Of a stretch of 64,000 nt of DNA, positions 46,446 to 58,500 are shown piece after piece. Below the pieces are notes generated by a model. The model ran no database searches and was not told the origin of the DNA. It saw nothing but the letters and a program-made list of their open reading frames with translations. Source of the DNA: Calamus simplicifolius. Taxonomy: Eukaryota; Streptophyta; Magnoliopsida; Arecales; Arecaceae. The DNA is taken from contig UESW01004234.1 in NCBI GenBank assembly GCA_900491605.1, positions 270,961-334,960 on the forward strand, written 5' to 3'. Position 1 is the stretch's first letter, and every line of letters starts with the position of its first letter. Position numbers and translations under genes: made by a program.

Positions 46446-47156
46446 CAACAAAACGGAGTTACGAAGACATGTACATGTGTCTGAAACTGTCCAAACTACG
46501 CGATCTCCGATTGGAATCCGCTGGGTCTGTCAAAGAACAGGTGATTCTCCGAAAATTCTAACTTTTCAAAATAAATAAATATTGCAACAAAAGCTAGGAA
46601 GGGGCTGGCTGTGATAATTTTAATATTAACAAAATAAAATTAAATTTCAATCACTCTTAGTATAAAAAATCTAAATAATATTTAAATCAAAGAATACCAA
46701 GTGTTGTTCTATGTATCGATGGAATCAAACCAAAAGAAACTCCAACTGATGTTAGCTAGAAGTAGTAACAGCGGCTCATGACTCCTACGTCCTCTTCACA
46801 CGTTTTGCCTTCGGTTCGAAATGTTGATCTTCAAGTGGCCGTCCGGGAAATTGCTCTCTACCGCCAACTTTCGGTCCTAGTCTAGCTCGATCTTCCTTTG
46901 CGTACACACGCTAGTCACTGATGTTCCAATTGCAGTCGTAGTCCCAATAGCATAGCCATGGCTTCAGCCCGAGATAATGTATTGAGTACAGCTTGGGTGG
47001 CTCGGAGGCGAAGAGGTGGTTCTTCATGCTCACCTCTAGTGTGGTGTTCGACCAGAAGTTCATCAAGAAGTTCACCCTCTTCGGCAAGGCGGTGTTCGAC
47101 CAACGCTCGGAGCTTGGGCTTGGGGATGGATGTGTCGTGAAGGACATCACAAGCTG
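46446..47156. other. Centre (loop) of the foldback element
   Basis: AT-rich at 46540-46720, then a segment (46900-47150) open on both strands: plus-strand GGSEAKRWFFMLTSSVVFDQKF..., minus-strand MVEHRLAEEGELLDELLVEHH. It may be a second captured fragment; I do not recognise a family. The presumed spacer between the two arms. Confidence 0.5.
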
Positions 47157-47575
47157 TTATGTTGCCTGTAGAATCCCCTGCTTCTCCTTCTGTGCAACGA
47201 TATCACAAGCCGTGGAAACCAGCCAAGCGATCTGCTCTCTGTTAGCACAGGCCCCACTCGTGTCCAATATATTCGACCCGGCAGAGCAGCACCTCCAGAA
47301 CTCCATGCCCCAAGTGCTGGCCAAGAGATTCCCCTCCACACTTCCGTCGGACGTCCCTTCCGCGACCCAAGCATCTTGTATGGCGTTCAGGCAGAGGATA
47401 AGAAACTTGGAGGGGCTGCTGTAGACCGAGAAGCCGCCATCTCCACCGCCCACTCCTCCGGGCTGCCGCTCCGTCTCGTGGTTGGGGGCAACATCGACCT
47501 GTTTTGCCTTATTCTCGGGAGGACGGTTTTCCTCGGCGAGGGGAGGCGACTTTGCTTCGTTGTTTCCCTTTCGAT
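47157..47575 (-). pseudogene. Captured gene fragment, right arm copy (about 139 codons open on the minus strand)
   Basis: An uninterrupted minus-strand reading: DRKGNNEAKSPPLAEENRPP ... GGVGGGDGGFSVYSSPSKF ... CLNAIQDAWVAEGTSDG, LLASTWGMEFWRCCSAG, ILDTSGACANREQIAWLVST, then DIVAQKEKQGILQAT. Codon-like composition and lack of stops indicate a real host exon. It reminds me of the N-terminal part of a plant DEAD-box-helicase-like P-loop protein (the region with DILDTSG and QIAWMVS), but that is recall with low confidence. No start codon or complete gene is present. Confidence 0.6.
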
Positions 47576-48797
47576 CTGTCTTGAACTAGGGGTGTCGTGG
47601 GTCTTGAACTGGGGTGTCGTGGGTCTTGAACTAAGGGTATCGTGGGTCTTGAACTAGAGTGTCATGGGTCTTTAACTGGGGGTGTCATGGGTCTTGAACT
47701 AGGGGTGTCATGGGTCTTGAACTGGGGTGTCGTGGGTCTTGAACTAGGGGTGTCGTGGGTCTTGAACTGGGGTGTCGTGTGCCTTGAACTGGGGGTGTCG
47801 TGGGTCTTGAACTAGGGTGTCATGGGTCTTGAACTGGGGGTGTCATGGGTCTTGAACTAGGGTGTCGTGGGTCTTGAACTGGGGTGTCGTGGGTCTTGAA
47901 CTGGGGTGTCCTGGGTTTTGAACTAGGGTGTCATGGGTCTTGAACTAGGGGTGTCGTGGGTCTTGAACTGGGGTGTCGTGGGTCTTGAACTAGGGTGTCA
48001 TGGGTCTTAAAAGGGTGTCGTGGGTCTTGAACTGGGGTGTCGTGGGTCTTGAACTGGGGGTGTCATGGGTCTTGAACTAGGGTGTTATGGGTCTTGAACT
48101 AGAGTATCGTGGGTTATGAACTAAGGTGTCGTGGGTTTCCAACTAGGGTGTCATGGGTTTGAACTGATGCTCTGTCTTAAGGTTTTGAACTAGGGTATCG
48201 TGGGTTATGAACTAGGGTGTCGTGGGTTTCCAACTAGGGTGTCGTGGGTTTGAACTGATGCTTTGTCTTAAGGTTATGAACTAGGGTGTCATGGGTTTCC
48301 AACTAGGGTATCGTAGGTTTAAACTGATGCTTTGTCTTAAGGTTTTGAACTAGGGTGTCATGGGTTATGAACTAGGGTGTCGTGGGTTTCCAACTAGGGT
48401 GTCGTGGGTTTGAACTGATGCTTTGTCTTAAGGTTATGAACTAGGGTGTTATGGGTTTCCAACTAGGGTGTCGTGGGTTTAAACTGATGCTTTGTCTTAA
48501 GGTTTTGAACTAGGGTATCGTGGGTTATGAACTAGGGTGTCGTGGGTTTCCAACTAGGGTGTCGTGGGTTTGAACTGATGCTTTGTCTTAAGGTTTTGAA
48601 CTAGGGTGTCATGGGTTATGAACTAGGGTGTCGTGGGTTTCCAACTAGGGTGTCGTGGGTTTGAACTGATGCTTTGTCTTAAGGTTTTGAACCAGGGTGT
48701 CGTGGGTTATGAACCAGGGTGTCATGGGTTTCCAACTAGGGTGTCGTGGGTTTAAACTGATGCTTTGTCTTAAAGTTTTGAACTAGGATGTCGTATG
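47576..48797 (-). repeat. Right tandem array, mirror image of the left array
   Basis: Inner simple units (TCTTGAACTAGGGGTGTCGTGGG) at about 47580-48110, then outer composite units with AACTGATGCTTTGTCTTAAGG and CCAACTAGGGTGTCGTGGG at about 48110-48797. The simple part is shorter and the composite part longer than on the left, so the arms have changed repeat number independently. Confidence 0.95.
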
Positions 48798-49099
48798 GCA
48801 GAGCTTTGCCACTCCTTCGGATACTCTTCTTCCAGGCCAGAACCTTACGATTTTTATCAGCAAAATCCAAATAAGATGGCGGGTTGAAGTAGGCTGGAGG
48901 GAAAGGGCATTTTCATCTTCACACCAATGGTGAAAGGCTGAACGACTTTTAATGGATGTACGATTAAAAAGTAACATTATCTCCTTGCTATTCTGTCACA
49001 TCATGTCAGGCCACATAAGATCCATATGGACCAATAGGAAGGAGCGGTGCAGCCCACGTAGGCCTTGCTGCACCGAAGGCGGTGTACAAAGTGTTTTCC
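48798..49099 (-). repeat. Right outer TIR of the foldback element
   Basis: Inverted counterpart of 44308-44610, ending GTGTTTTCC at 49099. Confidence 0.9.
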
Positions 49100-49108
49100 T
49101 TTATAGTG
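49100..49108. repeat. Right 9-bp TSD (TTTATAGTG) of the foldback element
   Basis: Identical to 44299-44307; followed by ATATGTCTAACTC as in the uninterrupted copy-1 site. Confidence 0.92.
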
Positions 49109-49877
49109 ATATGTCTAACTCTATTGTTTGAATCTTTGAAGAATTTAAAAAAAGATAATAAAAAAATAATATAAAAAGAGTAATGAAGGTTGTCCTACTT
49201 CTTTTCTTTGGAAAGAATAAAAAAAATATAATATTAATTATCTTATTTGAATAGGATAGAAGAAAAAAAAGTTATATGATAATTGTATTCCTCTATACTT
49301 CATGATGAGGAGTAAAATCATCATCATATTAATATTCATGCATACTACAAAATGGTCGAGATCATCTTCAATTTTTAATCCGCCAGCTGTCACATCCGGA
49401 AAAGAACAAAGCCAATACACCTTGGCGAGACCGAGCCATTCTTGAACCAAGCTATTCTCATACCGAACCATTCTCATGCCTCGGCAAGACCGAGCTATCC
49501 TCATACCTCGGTCAGACCGAGGTATTCTTGTGCCTCGGCGAGACCGAGCTATTCTTATACCTCGGTTAGACCGAGTTATTCTTGAACCTCTACGGAACCA
49601 AGTGCGGAAGAATTCAAATCCATGATAATTCGGCAAGATTCCAACCACATCTTCGATTGACCTAAGAAAAGGAAAAAGCCATATGATGCCAAATGTGACC
49701 TAGAGCCTCTAAGTTACCGAATCTCAAAGCACTAGCTAACCTTCCTAACCGTAGATTCTCTAACTAACCAGATTCGAAAGCTACCGATCTCGTTGAATCG
49801 AAATAGATTCGAATTATAACGATTTCAGACCCCCGATGACACGCCCAAGGAATGAGGTAGTTGTCTGCAATCACCTT

Positions 49878-51501
49878 TGTTGGCCCAGATGGCAACCCAA
49901 GAGGGGGGGGTGAATTGGGTACTTTAAAAATTTAAGCCTTTTAAAACAATTTAAACTATTGATGAGAGGATATAACAATTAATTCAAAAAGCACAATAGA
50001 AGAGAGAGAGAAAATAAACACGGCAAACACAAAGATTTTATAGTGGTTCGGTGTATCCAACACCTACGTCCACTCCCAAGATTCACTTGGGTCCACACTA
50101 TAATCTCCTCGATTACAGCCGAGTTGTTTTACAAGCTCACAACTCAAACTTGTTGTTTTCCCGGGATCACAACGAACCCAGCCGGTTTTACACGGGCTCA
50201 CCAGCACAAAACCCAACACACAAGCTATCCGCTTGTGCCGAGGTAAACTACCTCCACTAATTCAATCCACTGATTGAATTAGCAAACACAAGATAAAAAT
50301 ATGAGTTTAGTACAAAACAGCTCCTTTTGAGCAGATATTTCAAAATAAAAGTAAAGTTTAGAAAAGCCTGTTTAGATTGATTTGAGTGCAGGCTTTTCTT
50401 CTTTCTTCTTTCCTCAACTCCTTTGAAGTGTGGAATCGGGCCTCAGCTCAGATTCTTCACGGATTGAATGTTGGAGTTGATTTGAACTTTTCTCCCTTTC
50501 TTTGAATGTTGAAAATCTCTTGATTTGATCTTGAATGGCTCTTGGATTTTCTTCTAGACTTTCTTGGATTGATGAACTTGAGCACAGATGAAGTCTCCTT
50601 TGATTTCACTCCTTTCTTTCACTCTATTTTTGAATCTCGGATTTTTCAAATGACGCTCTGTTTTTCCTCTTTTGAAAGATTTTTCTTTTTCTCTCTTGAT
50701 CTCATTTTTGATTTGAAAAGGCTCTCTATTTATAGATCTGCAAAAATATAGCCGTTAGAAACAAAGAAATATAGCCGTTATTGAAAAATCTTACCGTTGG
50801 CGCTGAGTTGGCATCAGAAAAATCACGCCCAGATTTGTTGGAGTCGGCTCCAACTTTAGGCGAGTCGGCTCGAAGACGCGATCCAAAAATAGAAACATTC
50901 AGAAGTTAAGGGGTCGACTCAAGAAAATAAGGTGTCGGCTCCTGACAGTCGGGGGTCGACTCATGAAAAGGGGGTCGACTCGAGAAGTGCTCAGAAAAAT
51001 AACTCTCTGGTGTCTGAGCGAGTCGACTCACAGTCATGGAGTCGGCTCGACAATCGGGGTCGACTCTTGAAATCAAGGGGTCGACTCGAGAAAATCAGAA
51101 TCTCTGTATACTGAGTGGAGTCGACTCTGAAACTCTAGAGTCGGCTCCGGAACGTATCAAAAATCAGAAATTTTCTGATTGACTTTGAAATTCGTTCCAG
51201 ATTAATTTTAAATCAATTTTTGACTTGAATACAATAAATTTGACATTAAGAATCAATTCAAGAATGTTCCAAAAACTCATTGATTGAAATATGAAGTATA
51301 AAAATTTCTTTTTGAAAGCTTAAACATGGAGCTTGAAGTACTTTCAATTGATTAAGTCATACTTAACATACTCATTGATTATTAAATAAATTCATTGCTC
51401 ATGTAAATAAACTCATTGCATCTTTTAATATACTCATGGCTTTTGGTAATCATCAAAATCAATAAAATTGGGGCAACAATTTCTCAACAATCTCCCCAAC
51501 A
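49878..51501 (-). repeat. 3' LTR of the copia element
   Basis: 1,624 bp, differing from the other LTR by scattered substitutions and many one- to few-base indels. Contains the TATA motif (minus CTATAAAAT at 50035-50043) and the GTCGGCTC/GTCGACTC array at about 50838-51150. Confidence 0.9.
50838..51150. repeat. Array of GAGTCGACTC / GAGTCGGCTC motifs in the 3' LTR
   Basis: About fifteen copies of GTCGRCTC-type words (core palindrome GAGTCGACTC) spaced irregularly by 10-40 bases. Matching arrays lie at 59485-59812 (5' LTR), 32860-33190 (solo LTR) and 53396-53575 (internal region). Confidence 0.9.
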
Positions 51502-53800
51502 ATCTCCCCCTTTTTGATGATGACAAAAACATTGAGTATATGCATGATTAATTGAAGAATTTATTTAATTTTCATAGTTAGGCTCCCCCTGAATGAGGTA
51601 GCTCCCCCTATGAAACTCAAATAAATATTCATTCATTCAATTTAAACTCATTTTAATGTCAAAATTTTTTCATCTAAATTGCTTTTTCATTCATTATGTG
51701 TAATGTTTAATTATTACATTCAATTCATATGTTTAATATGCATATACATTATAAAACTCTCCCCCTTTTTTGTTATCAACAAAAAGGTAGAGAAGCATCA
51801 AACACAATCACATTCAATTTAAGATATTTTAACATGAACTGAGATTCATTGATAAAGAAGTACATTCAAACTCAAATTCATTGAACATTCAAAACTAACT
51901 TTTCATTACATCAAAATGTAAATCATAATATAAATTTCATTACATTGCAAAAACTAAACATCTATTACATCAAAAATGTCCTTACAATTCTTGTTAAGTG
52001 ATCTATATTTCTTCATTCCATCAGTTTGAAGCTTACATAATCTTTAGTCTTTCATCCAAAAGTACAAGCAGTTAAAATTTGTCTTGAAGCTCGGCATTGC
52101 ACTTTGCATAAGTCTCACCATCTCCACAAATGTCTTTAAGTTCTTCAAAAATATTCTTTAAATCACCACTTAAAGACTCAGTGAAGAGCTAAGAGTAGAT
52201 TCAATCTTGGTAATCGATCATCTAATGAATAAAGTTTCTTTAAGATTCATAATTTATGTCAAACTCAGTCTTCATTCTATCTCTTGATCATCAAGAAGAC
52301 TCTTGAGCTGCTCTAACTGAAGATCTGAAAAACCAACTGATGAAGAAGATGGCTGATCAAACATTGGAGCAGGAGAAGGGGCAGGAACTGGAACAGAAGA
52401 ACTAGGAGGCACAGGTGATGAATGTCTAACAGAAGGTCCAGGTGCCTCAACATCAGCGGCTCTATCTTCCAACTTTTTTCCTTTCCCATCTACCATCTTT
52501 CTTACAAATCCCATCCTATGAATAGTGCCAAGCTATAGTAATCAGTGTGTCTTAAATTTCTCATGGCTCACTATCGGAAATAATTATCCCTTGGCTTTGA
52601 AAAATCTTAGTTAAATCATGCCATAGGGTAGACTGATTTCTTCTTCTCCACAGTCAGCTATGTACCAAATATCATGGAAGATTGATAGGCTCCCAGTCAC
52701 TACAGCATCCATAACAAAAATATCTCTCTCAGAACATAGTCAAATCTCCCAGTCTTAGGGAAAGAATCCTACTGCAATGTTATGGAGAAGCCTTAATTCC
52801 AAAGGTAGTTGATTTGCAAACTTCTTCAAATCCAACAATTTCTATTTAACAATCTTGATAAAGCTGGGCTCCTATCATCAGGTGAAAATGTAGAAGGTCC
52901 AGACACTGGAAGATCCAAAAGTCTTGAGAGAATCCACTGTGACATTTATCCTATTTCCTCTAACAGCTGACCAATCCATTATCTCCTCTAGACAAATTTT
53001 TATAAAATTCTTTAACTAAGGCTGGGTAGGTTGGGCAATCTAAGAACAATTTTCTCCCATCCCATTTCAATTAACTGTCTCCTACAAGAAAACCCTCGCC
53101 TCAAATAATCAAAATCACCTTTCTCCCGGTTGTAATAACTCTATCGGCTAGTCTACCTGAGAAGCAGGAGAAGCACTCGGAGAAGAGGATGAGGTGGAAT
53201 CCATGCTCGGAGACGGCTCGCGAGCGGGACGCCTCACCGCTTCTTCTCTTCATCCCGGCCGCTCCAAGGCTAGAACCACGGGTTTTAGGTGCCATTGATT
53301 TAGTGGAAAGGTTAATCAAGGGTTTTAAGGATTTGGAGGTTTGGAAAAATTTTGGAGAGAGTATTTGAGATTTGAGAAGATAGAAATGAACGAGGAGTCG
53401 ACTCTGCCCTAGATAAATCGACCTGGGACCACTTCGAGTCGGCTCCCGCAAAGTGTTCGACTCCGGAGTCACAGAAACCTCCCGAAGTGGAGTCGACTCG
53501 CACAGAGAGGGGTCGGCTCCAGAGTTTCAGCAGAAACATGGAGTCGACTCCGATACTGACGAGTCGGCTCCGAGACCATTTCAGAGCAAAAACATAAAGT
53601 TTCAGAGAATCTGAAATGTGTCCGGAAATTGATCATAAAATTGATAAAAAATCATTGGATTTTAATAGATCAATTAGATATGAATTCTAGATAAGATTTC
53701 CTTAAAGATCAATTTGAAAGAATTTTAGATAAAATTTCCTTAGATTTCTAGATAATTTAGGGGTTTCAAATTCATTCTAATGGATCACAAATCCCTAACT
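51502..53800 (-). pseudogene. Extra ORF region downstream of copia pol (envelope position), decayed
   Basis: About 2.3 kb between RNase H and the 3' LTR. On the minus strand, MAPKTRGSSLGAAGMKRRSGEASRSRAVSEHG starts near 53295, then FSGRLADRVITTGRKV. After many stops, a Pro/Ser-rich C-terminal frame at 52272-52514 (MGFVRKMVDGKGKKLEDRAADVEAPGP ... LEQLKSLLDDQE) closes the region. SIRE-type elements carry an extra ORF here. No transmembrane or envelope signature is visible, so I do not call it env. A GTCGACTC array sits in its leader (53396-53575). Confidence 0.5.
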
Positions 53801-56800
53801 CTCCTCTAAGATAACAAATCTTTCTTCACTTAAGGGTTTTGTAAATATGTCAGCTAATTGTTCTTCAGTATTAACATAATCAAGACAAATTTCATCATTA
53901 GCTACATGTTCTCTTATAAAATGATATCTAATTTCTATGTGTTTTGTTCTTGAATGTTGAATTGGATTTTTAGTTAGATTGATTGCACTTGTATTATCAC
54001 ATCTTATGGTGTTTTATCAAGTGTGATACCATAGTCTTCAAGTTGTCGCTTAATCCATAGGATTTGAGCACAGCAACTTCCAGCTGCAACATATTCAGCT
54101 TCAGTAGTTGATAATGCAACTGAATTTTGCTTTTTGCTAAACCATGAGATTAAGTTACTTCCTAAGAATTGGCATGCACCACTTGTGCTTTTTCTATCTA
54201 ATTTACATCCAGCATAATCAGAATCAGAATATGCAATTAGTTTAATGTTGAGTCTCTAGAATACCATAAACCTACATTTTTTGTTCCACTTAAGTATCTT
54301 AATATTCTTTTAACAGCAATTAAGTGTGATTCTTTAGGTTCAGATTGAAATCTAGCACATAAACATACAGCAAACATTATCTGGTCTACTTGCAGTTAAG
54401 TAAAGAAGGGATCCGATTATACCTCGATAATACTTTTGATCAACTTTCTTACCTTCTTCATCTTTGTCCAGCTTGCATGAAGGACTCATTGGTGTTCCAA
54501 GGGGTTTCATTGATTCCATACCAAACTTTTTGAGTAGTTCTCTTGTGTACTTGGTTTGGTTGATAAAATTCCCTCTTTGCTTGTTTGATTTGGAGTCCAA
54601 GGAAGAAGTTGAGTTCTCCCATCATGCTCATTTCAAATTCTCCCTGCATCAACTTAGCAAATTCTTGACATAGAAGATTGTTAGTAGCACCAAAAATAAT
54701 GTCATCAACATATTTGTACTACTAATAAATCTTTACTTTTCTTTTCAAAAATAATGTTTTATCAACATTTCCTCTTGTAAAATCATTTTCAATTAAGAAT
54801 TTACTTAATCTATCATACCAAGCTCTAGGTGCTTGTTTCAAACCATATAAAGCTTTGTGCAATTTAAAAACGTGATTTGAAAATTCATGATCTTCAAAAC
54901 CTGGTGGTTGTTCTACATAACTTCTTCATTTATAAATCCATTTAAAAATGCACTTTTACATCCATTTGAAATAAGTTAAATTCATATGACATGCAAATGC
55001 AAGTAATAGTCTAATGGCTTCTAATCTAGCTACAGGTGCAAAGGTTTCATCAAAATCAATACCTTCTTCTTGATTATATCCTTTTGCAACTAATCTAGCT
55101 TTGTTTCTAATTACTATGCCATTTTCATCTAGTTTATTTCTAAATACCCATTTTGATCCTATAACAGAATGATTTTAGGTCTTTCACTAATGTCCATACA
55201 TTATTTCTAGTAAATTGATTTAATTCTTCTTGCATAGCTAACATCCAATTATTATCTTTTTCAGCTTCTTCAATAGTTTTAGGTTCAATTTGTGATACAA
55301 ATGCAAGATGATTACTAATATTTCTCATAGATGATCTAGTTCTTATTCCTTGAGATGGATCACCTATAATCAATTCCTTAGGATGACTATAAGCATATCT
55401 CCAATCTCTTGGAAGATCTATATCATTATGATTAGTATTAACATCATCATCCTTAGGTGAATCATTATCTTTAGCTTCTTGTTCATGATCTGAAGATACA
55501 TCAATATTAATTTTTCAAGATCTTTTCAATTATGTTTGTATCTTCCTCATCATCAATCTTTTCAGAACTAGTTGCTAAAGATTCATCAAAAACTACATGA
55601 ATGGATTCTTCAACAATTAAGTTTTCTTGTTAAATACTCTATATGCTTTACTAGTTGTTGAATATCCTAAGAATATTCCTTCATCAGATTTAGCATCAAA
55701 TTTTCCTAAGTTATTTTTACCATTATTATGAATGAAACATTTACAACCAAATGCATGAAAATATTTTATATTGGTTTTCTTTTTCCATAATTCATAAGGT
55801 GTTTTCTTTAATATTGGTCTTATTAAAGCTCTATTTAAGATGTAACATGCTGTGTTAATAGCTTCCGCCCAAAAGTACTTTGGTAGGTTGCTTTCACATA
55901 GCATGGTACGGGCCATGTCTTCTAAAGTTCTATTTTTCCTTTCAACTACACCATTTTGTTGTGGGGTCCTAGGTGCAGAAAAATTATGATTAATACCATT
56001 TTCAGTGCAAAAATTTTCAAATAAGTGATTTTCAAATTCAGTTCCATGATCACTTCTTAGAGACACTATGGTAGTGTTTTTCTCATTTGTGACTTTCTTG
56101 AAGAATTTCAGGAATATCGAGAAAGTCTCATCTTTGTGAGCTAAAAACATTACCCAAGTGTATCTAGAGTAATCATCTACAATCACAAGACCATATTTCT
56201 TTCCTCCTAGACTTGTGGTTCTAGTTGGTCCAAAAAGGTCCATGTGAAGTAGCTCTAATGGCCTAGAAGTTGAAACAACATTTTTAGATTTGAAAGAACT
56301 TCTAGTTTGTTTTCCAAATTGACATGCATCACATATTTTGTTATTTTCAAAATCTATTTAGGTAACCCTTTAACTAAATCCATTTAATTAGTTTTGAAAT
56401 AGGTGTGTGCTTGCATGACCTAATCTACGATGCCACAACCAACCAATCTCATTCATATTAGCATTATCAGCAATTAAGCAATGATTACTCTAGATAATTT
56501 GTCTAATCAACCAAGTATACATTGCCATTCTATAACCAGTAAAAACAATGCTATTATCAATGGGATTAGAACTGTGCATAAAGAAGATTTCAAATGATAC
56601 TTTAAAACTTTATCACATAATTGACTTATACTAATTAAATTATGCTTCAAACCATCAACATAAAGTACATTATCAATAAATGTGGATGGAGTTATACGAA
56701 TTTACCAAGGCCCAAATTTGACCTTTACCATTATCGCCAAATGTAACTCCTCCTTTCTTTTCTTCAAGGGTGATGAATTCTTCTTTGTCACCCGTCATAT

Positions 56801-57400
56801 GTCTTGAGCAGCCACTATCAAGATACCACTTTCTCTTTGATCTTTTGGCCACAAGACATTCCTGCAATAAATCAAACTTTATGTTTAGGTACCCAAGCTT
56901 TCTTGGGTCCTTCATGGTTAGTAGCAAAAATTGTTCCTTTCGGAACCCATATTTTCTTTCCTTTAATATTTAAATTCTTATTTGGTTTTTTAAATTACAT
57001 TCAAAGATTTATGCCCTTTTATTACATTTAAAACAAGTATGTTACTTTGGCTAGCAACAAAAATATTTTTCAAAGATTTTTGTTTCTAAATGTGTTATAT
57101 CCTAATCCAGCTTATCAAAAACTGCTTTTTGACTATCTAAAATCATGTTTAGTTTAGTTGAACTTAAGGTAATTTATCAACAATGTCTTTATTTTTTAAC
57201 TTCTTTCTTTAGTTGTTCATTTGATAATTATTTCTTTTTCTCTTTCTTTTCAGATTTAGTTTTAATTTCATTATCATAAGATTTTCTTTTTCTTAATTTT
57301 CATTTTTCAATTAACAAAGATTTATATTTCTTTTTCAAAATTTTAAAATCATCACAAGTTCATTAAAAGCTTCAAATTTCATCAAAAGCAAATCATCACA
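53800..57400 (-). pseudogene. Copia pol (protease, integrase, RT, RNase H), partly intact
   Basis: Protease RKWYLDSGCSRHMTGD at about 56795-56845. Integrase is the best-preserved part: an open frame of 208 codons at 55617-56243 with MDLFGPTRTTSLGGKKYG, D in VDDYSRYTW, D in RSDHGTEFEN, and E in NGVVERKNRTLEDMAR. RT begins with EEAEKDNNWMLAMQEELNQF (about 55200-55260), holds YVDDIIFGAT (54682-54712) and LFLGLQIKQ-type sequence, then KYYRGIIGSLLYLTASRPD (54370-54440). RNase H ends with CDNTSAINLTKNPIQHSRTKHIEIRYHF and EEQLADIFTKPL near 53830. Frameshifts in RT and after integrase disable it. The product would be the replication polyprotein of a cytoplasmic virus-like particle. Confidence 0.88.
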
Positions 57401-58453
57401 AGGGTTTCGAACTTACCTCATCGTCGTCGTTCCCATAAAACAAATGTTGGCAACTTCCTTTTGTTCTTCTTCTTCGGAAGAAGATTCATCACTGTCACTC
57501 CAAGTTGCAACATAGCTTTCTTCTTTCTTGAAGTCTTTTTCAATTGCGGACAATCATATCTATAATGCCCCGGTTTCTTACATTCATAACAATCAAGGGG
57601 TCTTTCTCTTTGTCCTTGTCCTTATTTTTTCCTTTTCTCCTTCCATCTTATTTCCAAATTTCTTTTTGTGGAAGGGTTTCTTTCTCCTCATAATTTCTTA
57701 AATTTTTGCTAGAAGAGCAGTCTCTTCATCATCATCATCATCATCGCTGCTGCTCTCTTCAACTTTGCAGCCTTGAGGGCAATGTCTTCTTCTTTTTGTT
57801 CCTCCTCACATGCTGCTTCATTGTCAATTCATGGGTCATAAGGGATCCTAGAAGCTCCTCTAAGGGTAAAGTGTTGAGGTCTTTGGCTTCTTGGATTGCT
57901 GTCATTTTGCTTCCCATGATCTTGGTAGTGACCTAAGAATTTTGCGAACAAGTTCAGATTAGTATATGTTTTTCCAAGACTTTTCAAACCATTTACAATA
58001 TCAGTAAATCTAGTATACATGCATGCATGGTTTCAGATTGTTCCATGCTAAACAATTCATATTTATGAACAAGAATATTAATCTTAGATTCTTTTACTTG
58101 GTTGGTTCCCTCATGGGTAACCTCTAATCTATCCCAAATCTCTTTGCGGAATTACAAGTAGATTCTATTAAATTCATTAGCATCTAAAGAACAATATAAA
58201 ACATTCATGGCTTTAGCATTAAGCTGTGCCATCTTCCTATCATTATCATTCCAATCCCTTTCGGGCTTAGGAACAATAGTGCCATCAATAAGTGTGTGGG
58301 TGTACTAGGTCCATTAATTACACCCCAATTCATAATCAGAAGCTTGAATGAATATCCTCATTCTAGCTTTCCAATATGAATAGTTGGAACCATTAAATAA
58401 GGGAGGTCTATTCGTAGAATGACCTTCAGCAAAACTCCAACTTTGTGTTGCCA
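57400..58453 (-). pseudogene. Copia gag (UBN2-type) with CCHC knuckle, frameshifted
   Basis: Starts at ATG 58453: MATQSWSFAEGHSTNRPPLF, NGSNYSYWKARMRIFIQASDYEL. The frame is lost near 58330 by one base. Later parts include ESKINILVHKYELFSMEQSETM and FTDIVNGLKSLGKTYTN (about 57960-58110). A CCHC knuckle, CYECKKPGHYRYDC, is at 57550-57591. The order PBS, about 48 bases, ATG fits a copia leader. Confidence 0.85.
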
Positions 58454-58500
58454 TTTGGATCTTTAGCTCTTGATGTGATCAATCAAAACTAATGAGCACT

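Larger units (their letters stand above)
44308..49099. mobile_element. 4.8-kb foldback Pack-MULE-like element with mirrored tandem arrays and captured gene sequence
   Basis: Termini GGAAAATATTTTGTACA...; the reverse complement of the right end reads GGAAAACACTTTGTACA. A 9-bp TSD points to the Mutator superfamily. Each arm holds, from outside in: a 300-bp unique TIR, a tandem array of ACCCACGACACCCTAGTTCA-type units, and about 420 bp of captured coding sequence. Arms 44308-46445 and 47157-49099 are inverted copies around a 0.7-kb centre. No transposase is encoded. Copy 1 of the duplication is the empty site. Confidence 0.9.

Noticed and set aside
44611..48797. CRISPR-like appearance of regular repeats
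   Set aside because: Units are head-to-tail without unique spacers, lie in a plant transposon arm and are mirrored; this is a minisatellite, not CRISPR.
51502..53800. Calling the extra copia ORF an envelope gene
   Set aside because: No signal peptide or membrane segment visible and the frame is broken; only its position suggests it.
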